From positions 1 through 64,000 of the forward strand of contig CAMVKN010000010.1 in the NCBI GenBank assembly GCA_947168045.1: a DNA stretch of 64,000 nt, in the 5' to 3' direction. The first letter of the stretch is position 1, and every line of letters begins with the position of its first letter. Below the pieces are notes generated by a model, which saw nothing but the letters and a program-made list of their open reading frames with translations, made no database searches and was not told where the DNA came from. Of the stretch, positions 53,903 through 61,110 are shown piece by piece. This DNA is from an uncultured Prevotellaceae bacterium. GTDB taxonomy: Bacteria > Bacteroidota > Bacteroidia > Bacteroidales > Bacteroidaceae. Both the position numbers and the translations under genes were made by a program.

Positions 53903-55687
53903 ATGAAGATTGAGACACTCATCAGCCAGGCCGCCGGTGAAGCCGTGAAGGAGCTTTACGGCATGGAGGCCACAGAGAAGATGCTGCAGCTGCAGAAGAC
54001 GCGCAGCGAGTTTGAAGGAAACCTCACACTGGTGGTCTTCCCCTTTGTGAAGGCAGCCAGGAAATCGCCTGAGCAAACGGGTGAGGAGATAGGCCAGTAC
54101 CTGGTGGAGCACTGCGCCGCCGTAGAGAAATATAACGTGGTGAAGGGCTTCCTCAACCTCAGCGTGGGGCAGGGAGCCTGGCTGCAGCTGCTGGAGGCCA
54201 TCCAGCAGGACGAGCAGTTCGGCACAAAGCCTGTGCGCGAGGATGCCCCCCTTGTGATGATTGAATACAGCAGTCCTAACACCAATAAACCGCTGCACCT
54301 GGGCCATGTGCGCAACAACCTGTTGGGTTGGAGCTTGGCCAAAATCATGGAGGCCAATGGCAACCGCGTGGTGAAGACGAACATCGTCAACGACCGTGGC
54401 ATACACATCTGCAAGTCGATGCTGGCCTGGCTGAAGTGGGGTAACGGCGAGACGCCTGAGACGAGTGGCAAGAAGGGCGACCACCTCATTGGCGACTACT
54501 ACGTGCTGTTCGACAAGCACTACCGTGAGGAGGTGAAGCAGCTCGTGGCCGAAGGCATGGACGAAGAGAAGGCCAAGCAGGAGGCTCCCCTCATCAAGGA
54601 GGCTCACCAGATGCTGGTGAAGTGGGAGCAGAACGACCCCGAGGTGCGCGCCCTGTGGGAGAAGATGAACGGCTGGGTGTATGCCGGCTTCGACGAGACC
54701 TACAAGAAGATGGGAGTGTCGTTTGACAAGATATACTATGAGAGCCAGACCTACCTGCGCGGAAAGGCGAAGGTGGAGGAGGGACTCGACAAGGGCCTCT
54801 TCTTCCGCAAGGACGATGGCTCGGTGTGGGCCGACCTCACCGATGCGGGTCTGGACCAGAAGCTGCTGCTGCGCAGCGATGGCACCAGCGTCTATATGAC
54901 GCAGGACATCGGCACGGCTGAGATGCGTTTCCACGACTATCCCATTGACAAGATGATCTATGTGGTGGGCAACGAACAGAACTACCATTTCCAGGTGCTC
55001 TCGCTGTTGCTCGACCGTCTCGGCTTCAGCTGGGGCAAGGACCTGGTACATTTCAGCTATGGCATGGTGGAACTGCCCAACGGCAAGATGAAGTCGAGGG
55101 AGGGCACCGTCGTCGATGCTGACGACCTGATGGAACTGATGGTTGAGGATGCCTACAAGACCTCGATGGAGCTGGGCAAGTTTGATGACATGACCGAGGA
55201 GGAGCGTCGTGAGATAGCACGCATCGTCGGCATGGGTGCCCTGAAGTATTTCATCCTGAAGGTGGATGCCCGTAAGAACATGCTGTTCAACCCCGAGGAG
55301 AGCATCGACTTTAACGGCAACACCGGTCCGTTCATACAGTACACGTATGCCCGCATCCGCTCAATTATGAGAAAAGCTGAAGGCTTGGGCATTTCACTCA
55401 CCTCTCACCACTCACCTCTCACCACTAAAGAAATTGAGCTCATTCAGAAGATGAACGAGTTCCCTGCCGTAGTGGAACAGGCAGGCAAGGACTACTCGCC
55501 CAGTGGCATCGCCAACTACTGCTATGAGCTGACGAAGGTGTTCAACCAGTTCTACCATGACTACAGCATCCTGAACGAGCCTGACGAGCAGAAGAAGGCC
55601 ATACGTCTGCTGCTGGCCAGCAACGTGGCTAAAATCATCAAGAGTGGCATGGGCATGCTGGGTATCGAGGTGCCTGAGCGCATGTAG
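53903..55687 (+). CDS. argS: arginyl-tRNA synthetase
   Basis: Class I synthetase, 594 residues. N-terminal Arg-tRNA recognition domain, HIGH-type HLGH (132-135, in NKPLHLGHVRNN), catalytic VYMTQDIGTA, KMSKS-type KMKSREG (near 395), and C-terminal DALR anticodon domain. ATG 53903 is used because the longer open frame crosses the promoter. Residues around 495-507 (SLTSHHSPLTTKE) come from a family A repeat placed between the catalytic and DALR domains. Confidence 0.96.
   Translation: MKIETLISQAAGEAVKELYGMEATEKMLQLQKTRSEFEGNLTLVVFPFVKAARKSPEQTGEEIGQYLVEHCAAVEKYNVVKGFLNLSVGQGAWLQLLEAIQQDEQFGTKPVREDAPLVMIEYSSPNTNKPLHLGHVRNNLLGWSLAKIMEANGNRVVKTNIVNDRGIHICKSMLAWLKWGNGETPETSGKKGDHLIGDYYVLFDKHYREEVKQLVAEGMDEEKAKQEAPLIKEAHQMLVKWEQNDPEVRALWEKMNGWVYAGFDETYKKMGVSFDKIYYESQTYLRGKAKVEEGLDKGLFFRKDDGSVWADLTDAGLDQKLLLRSDGTSVYMTQDIGTAEMRFHDYPIDKMIYVVGNEQNYHFQVLSLLLDRLGFSWGKDLVHFSYGMVELPNGKMKSREGTVVDADDLMELMVEDAYKTSMELGKFDDMTEEERREIARIVGMGALKYFILKVDARKNMLFNPEESIDFNGNTGPFIQYTYARIRSIMRKAEGLGISLTSHHSPLTTKEIELIQKMNEFPAVVEQAGKDYSPSGIANYCYELTKVFNQFYHDYSILNEPDEQKKAIRLLLASNVAKIIKSGMGMLGIEVPERM
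55395..55427 (+). repeat. 7-nt tandem repeat, family A, in frame inside argS
   Basis: Units CTCACCT/CTCACCA; encodes SLTSHHSPLTT. Confidence 0.85.
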
Positions 55688-55695
55688 TTTAGTAT

Positions 55696-55714
55696 GTTGC
55701 GATGTTATCGCAAC
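55696..55714. repeat. palindrome between argS and the RNase H gene
   Basis: GTTGCGAT-GTT-ATCGCAAC, perfect 8-bp arms. Related to the palindromes at 22038 and, inside genes, at 20597 and 61976. Confidence 0.6.
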
Positions 55715-55725
55715 CACCATCGACA

Positions 55726-56187
55726 ATGATTCAGAACCCTCCCGACTATCGCCACGACACCGTGCTGCCGCTTCCCCCGGAAGTGACGGCCGATGCCTGG
55801 GCCGTGGATGCCGCTTGCAGTGGCAATCCCGGCCCGATGGAGTATCAGGCCATTGACCTGCAGACGGGGGCCCGAGTGTTCCACTTCGGGCCCCTGCATG
55901 GTACCAACAACATCGGTGAGTTTCTGGCCATCGTCCATGCGCTGGCGCTCTGCTGGCAGCAGGGACTGCACACCAAGACCATCTACAGTGACAGTTACAA
56001 CGCCATCCTGTGGGTCAAGAAACGACAATGCAAGACCAAGCTGGAACGCACTCCCCAAACGGAGCAGCTTTACCAGATTATCCAGCGGGCTGAGGCTTGG
56101 TTGCGCAGCCACGAATGGCGCAACCCGTTGGTGAAGTGGGAGACGCAGAAATGGGGTGAGGTGCCTGCCGACTTTGGCAGGAAGTGA
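55726..56187 (+). CDS. ribonuclease HI-family protein
   Basis: Cleaves RNA in RNA-DNA hybrids; 153 residues. The catalytic carboxylates are visible: D in AVDAACSGNPG, E in NNIGEFLAIVHAL, D in IYSDSYNAI, and a C-terminal D in VPADFGRK. The WETQKWGE segment is typical of the Bacteroidota branch, which has no N-terminal hybrid-binding domain. Start 55726 (MIQNPPDY) or 55702. It converges on ribD with a 1-nt gap. Confidence 0.88.
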   Translation: MIQNPPDYRHDTVLPLPPEVTADAWAVDAACSGNPGPMEYQAIDLQTGARVFHFGPLHGTNNIGEFLAIVHALALCWQQGLHTKTIYSDSYNAILWVKKRQCKTKLERTPQTEQLYQIIQRAEAWLRSHEWRNPLVKWETQKWGEVPADFGRK

Positions 56188-56188
56188 A

Positions 56189-57118
56189 TCAAGCGTTTTT
56201 CTTGATATAGCAGCACAGCTGGTGGCCCGAGTGATGAGCACTGTCGTGGACGACGACATTGGCCGGCAGCTGGGGGGCGCGTGTGCCTCCGCTGACGGTG
56301 ATGGGAGCCGTCTCTACACGAATCTCATCCCATAGGTCCTGCATCAGGAACGACTCCAGCGTCTTCCGCCCACCCTCTACGATGAGCGACTGTATGTCGT
56401 GGTGGTAGAGACTCTCCATGTTCAGCGGGTGCTGGCGGTCAATAACCAGGCGGCGTGGCGACGGTCCTACCCAGTGGCGCACGTTCAGCTGTGGGTGTTC
56501 GCGGTCGTCGGTGACACGGCCCACGAGGATGGCATCCTCCTCAGCGCGCAGCTTGTGGCAGAGCATCTGTGTGAAAGGCGAAGAGAGCGCCAGCTGATGA
56601 CCGTGGTCATCGATGAAGCCGTTGGCTGTCTGTGCCCATTTTAATATAATGTACGGGCGATGCAGGCGGTGGAAGGTGAAGAAACGGCGGTTGAGCCAGC
56701 AACACTCGTCTTCCAGCACGCCGACGATGACATCGATGCCTGCCTCTTGCAGCTTTCTGATGCCGCGGCCCTTCACCTCGGCATACTCATCGATGCATCC
56801 CACGACGACCCTTTTGATGCCTTTCTTGATGATGAGGTCGGCGCACGGCGGCGTCTTGCCATAGTGTGAGCACGGCTCCAGGCTGACATACATCGTGGCC
56901 TGTGGCAACAGCGGTTCGTCCTCGGGGCGCACGGCGGCAAAGGCGTTCACCTCAGCGTGCTCCTTGCCGCACCGCACATGGTAGCCTTCGCCGATGATGC
57001 GTCCGTCGGCTACGATAACGGCACCAACCATGGGGTTGGGCTTGGCATTGCTTCGGCCGCAACGAGCCAGCTGAAGGCAGCGGCGCATGTAGGTCTCATC
57101 GGTGGTCTGTGTCATCAT
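56189..57118 (-). CDS. ribD: bifunctional riboflavin deaminase/reductase RibD
   Basis: Two successive steps of riboflavin synthesis. The N-terminal cytidine-deaminase-like domain (1-~145) has the zinc sites HAEVNA and EPCSHYGKTPPC. The C-terminal reductase domain (about 150-309) has ILKWAQTANGFI and LIVEGGRKTLESFL. At 309 residues it is a little short, mainly in the reductase domain. Coupled by ATGA overlap (57115-57118) to the upstream RNA methyltransferase. Start MMTQ at 57118. Confidence 0.94.
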   Translation of the reverse strand: MMTQTTDETYMRRCLQLARCGRSNAKPNPMVGAVIVADGRIIGEGYHVRCGKEHAEVNAFAAVRPEDEPLLPQATMYVSLEPCSHYGKTPPCADLIIKKGIKRVVVGCIDEYAEVKGRGIRKLQEAGIDVIVGVLEDECCWLNRRFFTFHRLHRPYIILKWAQTANGFIDDHGHQLALSSPFTQMLCHKLRAEEDAILVGRVTDDREHPQLNVRHWVGPSPRRLVIDRQHPLNMESLYHHDIQSLIVEGGRKTLESFLMQDLWDEIRVETAPITVSGGTRAPQLPANVVVHDSAHHSGHQLCCYIKKNA

Positions 57119-57966
57119 TCTGTTTGTTGGCGTTGTCTGACGGCTTCGAAAAGCAGGATGGCAGCCGACACCGACACATTGAGCGAGTCGAGCTGCCCCA
57201 GCATGGGTATGCGTATATGGGCCGTTGCTGCCTGTCGCCACTGGTCTGTCAGTCCTGTTGACTCAGTGCCCATGACAATGGCCGTGGGCCTACGCATGTC
57301 GGTATCATAATAAAGATGTGAGTCCTGCAGCTGTGCAGTAAGGATGCTGATGCCATTCTGCTGCAGGAAGCTGATACACTCCTGACTGGTGCATGCCACG
57401 GTAGGCACGGTGAACACGGCACCGATGGAGGCACGGATGAGGTTGGGGTTGTAGAGGTCGGTGAGTGGGTCGCACACGATGACGGCATCCGCTTGTGCGG
57501 CATCGGCTGAGCGGAGCACAGCCCCCAGGTTGCCAGGCTTCTCAACGCCCTCTAATACGATGATGAGAGGGGAAACAGCCCCAACAGCCCCACCCCCGCC
57601 CCCTCCCGCGGGGGGGAGGGAAGTGGATAGTCTTTCCGCTAAATAGTTGAGGGTGAAGCGGCGTTCCTTGACGATGGCGATGACGCCCTCGGTGCTGCCG
57701 CGGTAAGCCACACGCTCGTAGAGTGAAGCGTTTAGAGTGAAGAGCTGGGCCTCATTTAGTGTGGAGTTTAGAGTGTAGCGTTTAGAGTCTGCTACCGCTT
57801 CGTTGATGAAAAGACTGTCAAGTTCATAGCCGGCAGCGAGACAATGCTCTAGCTCACGGCGGCCCTCCACCACGAACAGCCCTTCCTTGCGGCGTAGCTG
57901 TGACTTTAGCTGTAGTTGCAGCAGGTGCTTAATCTTTGGGTTCTGGGCACTGGTAATCTCCATCAT
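57115..57966 (-). CDS. SpoU/TrmH-family RNA 2'-O-methyltransferase with two repeat inserts
   Basis: SAM-dependent methyltransferase of the SPOUT knot class acting on rRNA or tRNA. An L30e-like substrate-binding domain (1-~110) and the SpoU domain (about 130-283) with GVEKPGNLGAVLRSADA, VMGTESTGL and LDSLNVSVSAAILLFE. Two segments do not fit homologues: KRYTLNSTLNEAQLFTLNAS (family B repeats) in the N-terminal domain and SLPPAGGGGGGAVGAV (family D palindrome) in the linker. The leader consists of family C repeats. Starts at 57966 or 57963. The target base is not predictable. Confidence 0.9.
   Translation of the reverse strand: MMEITSAQNPKIKHLLQLQLKSQLRRKEGLFVVEGRRELEHCLAAGYELDSLFINEAVADSKRYTLNSTLNEAQLFTLNASLYERVAYRGSTEGVIAIVKERRFTLNYLAERLSTSLPPAGGGGGGAVGAVSPLIIVLEGVEKPGNLGAVLRSADAAQADAVIVCDPLTDLYNPNLIRASIGAVFTVPTVACTSQECISFLQQNGISILTAQLQDSHLYYDTDMRRPTAIVMGTESTGLTDQWRQAATAHIRIPMLGQLDSLNVSVSAAILLFEAVRQRQQTE
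57579..57621 (-). repeat. family D palindrome in frame in the methyltransferase linker
   Basis: CCCCTCCCGCGGGGGGGAGGG; translated SLPPAGGGGGGAVGAV. Confidence 0.75.
57721..57799 (-). repeat. family B 7-nt repeats in frame in the methyltransferase
   Basis: TTTAGAG/TGTAGCG units and the half-core GTCTGCTACCGC. Translated KRYTLNSTLN and FTLNASLYE. Confidence 0.8.
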
Positions 57967-58012
57967 CTCAACACAATTCTCAAACCTCAATTCTCAATTC
58001 TCAATTCTCAAA
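57967..58012 (-). repeat. family C 7-nt repeats filling the epimerase-methyltransferase gap
   Basis: Five to six units CTCAATT/CTCAAAT; not translated here. Confidence 0.85.
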
Positions 58013-59056
58013 TCAAAGATAGAACTCTTTGTACCACTGTGCAAATCGGCGCAGTCCCTCACGCAGGGATGTGGAGGGCCGGAAGCCGTAGTCGCGCTCC
58101 AAGGCCGAGGTGTCAGCAAAGGTCACGGGTACGTCGCCGGGCTGCATGGGCACTAACTGCTTGTGGGCCTCGAAGTCGTAGTCCTCGGGCAGTACGCCGG
58201 CACGGATGAGCTCCTGCTGCAGGATGTCGACGAAATCGAGCAGGTTCTCAGGGCTGCTGTTGCCAATGTTGTAGACGGCGTATGGCGGCAGGGGCAGACC
58301 ATCGTCGCCCGTCTGCTTCTCAGGTGCTCCCTGCATGATGCGCACCACGCCCTCGACGATGTCGTCGACGTAGGTGAAGTCACGCTTGCAGTTGCCGTAG
58401 TTGAAAATCTGTATCGTCTCGCCCTTGCGCAGCTTGTTGGTGAATCCGAAGTAGGCCATGTCAGGGCGTCCAGCTGGTCCATAGACAGTAAAGAAGCGCA
58501 GTCCCGTGGAGGGAATGTTATATAGCTTTGAGTAGGCGTGTGCCAGCAGTTCGTTGCTCTTCTTCGTGGCGGCGTAGAGGCTGACGGGGTTGTCCACCTT
58601 GTCGTCGGTGGAGTAGGGCACCTTCTTGTTCGAGCCATAGACACTGCTGGAGCTGGCATAGACCAGGTGTTCGACAGGATGGTGGCGGCATGCCTCCAGG
58701 ATGTTGTAGAAGCCGATGAGGTTCGATTGAATGTAAGCGTCAGGATTAGTGATGCTGTAGCGCACGCCAGCCTGTGCCGCGAGGTTCACCACCACGGCGG
58801 GCTGATAGTCGTTGAAGATGGCTTCGATGGCGTTGCGGTCGGCGATGTCGCCCTTGATGAACACGAAACGCTCATCCTGCAGCTCCTTCAGGCGGAACTC
58901 CTTGAGGGCCGGGTCATAGTAGTCGTTCATGTTGTCGATGCCTATGATGCGTGCCGTTGTGGTGTCCTTCAGCAAGCGCTTCACCAGGTTAGAGCCGATG
59001 AAGCCTGCTGCGCCGGTAACGAAAAGGGTCTTGTTCTCTAAGTCAATCTTTTGCAT
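58013..59056 (-). CDS. UDP-glucuronate 4-epimerase (NAD-dependent epimerase)
   Basis: Interconverts UDP-GlcA and UDP-GalA. Short-chain dehydrogenase fold, 347 residues: GAAGFIG (15-21) for NAD, SSSSVYG, YAATK (near 161-165) as the Tyr-Lys pair, and VYGPAGRPDMAYFGFT with NYGNCKRDFTYVDDIVEG, which are hallmarks of the UDP-glucuronate 4-epimerase group rather than GalE. Third gene of an operon after a GHMP kinase and a nucleotidyltransferase; 52 nt follow the latter. The start MQKIDLENK at 59056 is chosen because the longer frame lies inside the upstream gene. Confidence 0.88.
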   Translation of the reverse strand: MQKIDLENKTLFVTGAAGFIGSNLVKRLLKDTTTARIIGIDNMNDYYDPALKEFRLKELQDERFVFIKGDIADRNAIEAIFNDYQPAVVVNLAAQAGVRYSITNPDAYIQSNLIGFYNILEACRHHPVEHLVYASSSSVYGSNKKVPYSTDDKVDNPVSLYAATKKSNELLAHAYSKLYNIPSTGLRFFTVYGPAGRPDMAYFGFTNKLRKGETIQIFNYGNCKRDFTYVDDIVEGVVRIMQGAPEKQTGDDGLPLPPYAVYNIGNSSPENLLDFVDILQQELIRAGVLPEDYDFEAHKQLVPMQPGDVPVTFADTSALERDYGFRPSTSLREGLRRFAQWYKEFYL

Positions 59057-59108
59057 GGTCGTCTTGTTTTGGGTGGGGCTGTGGCGGAGCCACAGCTTAC
59101 TGAGAAGT

Positions 59109-59840
59109 TTAGGTGAAGAGGCGCTGTGCCTCGTAGTAGGTGTCGAGCGAGCCGATGTCGAAGCGGCCAGCCGACATGGGCCAGGCATGGAGCGTGGTGT
59201 GCTGAGCCATATAGTGGGCCAGGTTGCCGGGGGCATCCTTTCCGCAGCCGTTCTCTACTGAGTGGCGCACCAGGTCGAGGTCCTCCTTGCGATAGATGTA
59301 GAAGGGAGGCACTGCCCAGTGGCTCTTCGGCTGCTGCGGCTTCTCCTCCATGCTGAGCACGCGCCAGTCGTCGTCCACCTCGATGACGCCGGTGCGCTGC
59401 AGCTTCTCGATGGAAGGCTGCTCGTGGCACATGATGCACGAGGTGTGCTTCTGCTTGAAGAAGTCGACAAACTCCTGGAAGGAGAAATACAGGATGTTGT
59501 CAGCAGCCACCACCAGCAGGTCGGTCTCATCGGTGATGTGCTCCATGGCCAGCAGCAGGTCGCAGACGGCGCCCAGGCGGGTGTCGTTGGTCTCTGTGCC
59601 ATCGTCGATGATGGTGACGGGCTTGGTGTAGTGGCTGTCCGCAGCCCACTTCTGGAAGATGGGTGCAAACTTATGGTTGGTGACCACGATGTGCTCGTCG
59701 ATGTCGGCTATTTGGTCAATGTCCTGAAGCATGCGGTCCAGAATGGTACTGTTGCCAATCTGTAGCAGTGGCTTGGGGAAGTTCTTGGTCAGCTCACCCA
59801 GCCGGGTGGCGTAACCTGCTGCTATTACAATATTCTTCAT
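59109..59840 (-). CDS. sugar-1-phosphate nucleotidyltransferase
   Basis: NTP-transferase fold of the RmlA/HddC type, 243 residues: IAAGYATRLGELTKNFPKPLLQIG at the nucleotide site, VVAADNILYF as the metal site, VIEVDD and EEKPQQPKS. It should make an NDP-sugar from a sugar 1-phosphate. Base and sugar specificity cannot be read directly; in this operon a UDP-uronate product is the natural reading. It lies 12 nt after the kinase gene. Confidence 0.85.
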   Translation of the reverse strand: MKNIVIAAGYATRLGELTKNFPKPLLQIGNSTILDRMLQDIDQIADIDEHIVVTNHKFAPIFQKWAADSHYTKPVTIIDDGTETNDTRLGAVCDLLLAMEHITDETDLLVVAADNILYFSFQEFVDFFKQKHTSCIMCHEQPSIEKLQRTGVIEVDDDWRVLSMEEKPQQPKSHWAVPPFYIYRKEDLDLVRHSVENGCGKDAPGNLAHYMAQHTTLHAWPMSAGRFDIGSLDTYYEAQRLFT

Positions 59841-59852
59841 CTTTATGTGCTG

Positions 59853-60998
59853 TTAGTCCTTGACAAAACGGGCACCGTCGTCGGGCTTCACCCAGAACAC
59901 CTGGAAGGTCTTCTCATATTCTGGGAACTGGCTGAGGTAACGCTCGGTGAGCTGTTGCTGTATCTGCTCCTTGTATTCAGGGTTCACCAGGGCGATGCAA
60001 GCCCCCTTGAAGCCTGCCCCCGAGAAGCGTCCGCCCCATACGCCGGGCAGGTCGCGCATGGCCTCGTAGATGGCAATGAGCTCCGGGCTGCCACACTCGT
60101 AGTTGTGGATGGAGCTCTCGCACGAGTCAAATGACAGCTTGCCGAAGAGTTTCATGTTGCCCGTCTCCCAGGCCGTCACTCCCTGTCGCACGCGACGATA
60201 CTCGCTGTAGAAGTGCTCGGCACGGCGTGCAAAGCGGGCAGGCATGGCAATGCGTGTCTTTTCAAACGTCGCCTTGGGAATGTCGCGCAGGAAGGTCTTG
60301 TCGAAGGTCTTCAAAGGCTGGTCGGTGTAGGCCAGCATGTTCCATGCCGCCGTCTTACACTCGTACACGCGCAGGTTATAGTCGCTGTTCACCAACGAGC
60401 GTGTCAAGCCTGAGAAGAAGATGCCAATCTCGAAGTCGGGCATGTCGGGATGGCGCTTGATGATGCGGTACTCATCGCTGTCGCAGTCCAGGAACAGCAG
60501 TCCGTCCTTCTTGCCCAGTGCTATGCAGGCCTGGTCCAGCAGTCCGTTGTTCAGCCCGATGTACTCGCGTTCTGCCTCCGATGCAATCTTCACCACCTCG
60601 AAGGGCCGCAGTGTGATGTCGTTGGCCTTGGCCAGCGCCATGACGTAGGCGATGAGCACGGCGGCGCTGCTCGACAGACCGCCCACGGGCAGCGAGCCCT
60701 GTATGACGCCCTCGATGCCATGCTGCAGCTCGAAGCGCTTCCTCAGTGCGAACTTCGCCCCGCGGGCATAGTCGCCCCAGTGGCGCTCCTTCACCTGCGA
60801 AGGGCTGTTCACGTGGAACGCCACATCGCCTTCAAATGTCCTTGACGACAGCTTCACCAGGTCGTCTTCACGTGTGTTGAACCACAGGTCGACACCTTTG
60901 TCGATGGCGAAGCCTGTCACCAGCCCGTGCTGGTGGTCAACGTGTGCTCCGAGCGGGCATACCCTGTAGGGAGCGAAAATGTGATATTGGTAATTCAT
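59853..60998 (-). CDS. GHMP-family sugar-1-kinase, probable galacturonokinase
   Basis: Phosphorylates C1 of a hexose or hexuronate; 381 residues. Signature APYRVCPLGAHVDHQHG (9-25) replaces the galactokinase GEHTDY motif and closely matches, from memory, the plant galacturonokinase APYRICPLGAHIDHQGG. Further agreement: FEGDVAFHV, WGDYARGAKFAL, GGLSSSAAV (106-114, ATP loop), YNLRVYEC, RRAEHFYSE, NYECG and RFSGAGFKG near 325. ATG 60998 follows the -7 box so closely that the mRNA may be leaderless. First gene of the operon with nucleotidyltransferase and UDP-GlcA epimerase. Galacturonate specificity is inference; glucuronate or arabinose are alternatives. Confidence 0.72.
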   Translation of the reverse strand: MNYQYHIFAPYRVCPLGAHVDHQHGLVTGFAIDKGVDLWFNTREDDLVKLSSRTFEGDVAFHVNSPSQVKERHWGDYARGAKFALRKRFELQHGIEGVIQGSLPVGGLSSSAAVLIAYVMALAKANDITLRPFEVVKIASEAEREYIGLNNGLLDQACIALGKKDGLLFLDCDSDEYRIIKRHPDMPDFEIGIFFSGLTRSLVNSDYNLRVYECKTAAWNMLAYTDQPLKTFDKTFLRDIPKATFEKTRIAMPARFARRAEHFYSEYRRVRQGVTAWETGNMKLFGKLSFDSCESSIHNYECGSPELIAIYEAMRDLPGVWGGRFSGAGFKGACIALVNPEYKEQIQQQLTERYLSQFPEYEKTFQVFWVKPDDGARFVKD

Positions 60999-61003
60999 GT
61001 CTG

Positions 61004-61035
61004 CAAAAGTACACATTTTCGGTCTAACAAGCAAA
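61004..61035 (-). promoter_or_regulatory. promoter of the kinase-nucleotidyltransferase-epimerase operon
   Basis: Minus strand TTTG (61035-61032), 20 bp, TACTTTTG (61011-61004). The start codon at 60998 is only 5 nt beyond the -7 box. Confidence 0.65.
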
Positions 61036-61085
61036 TAAAGCGAAGAAAAAGCATGTTTTTTTTCGTCGTTTCCTTAGAAAATGAT

Positions 61086-61093
61086 TACTTTTG
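61086..61093 (+). promoter_or_regulatory. -7 box of the GT2-HIT-SpoIID gene
   Basis: TACTTTTG, 17 nt before the start codon at 61111; the -33 region has only a TTCG match. It forms a divergent promoter pair with the kinase operon in a 112-nt gap. Confidence 0.5.
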
Positions 61094-61110
61094 CAGGAAA
61101 ATATCTGATT

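Noticed and set aside
53762..55051. 429-codon minus-strand frame opposite argS
   Set aside because: ArgS on the other strand has all synthetase motifs; this frame has none.
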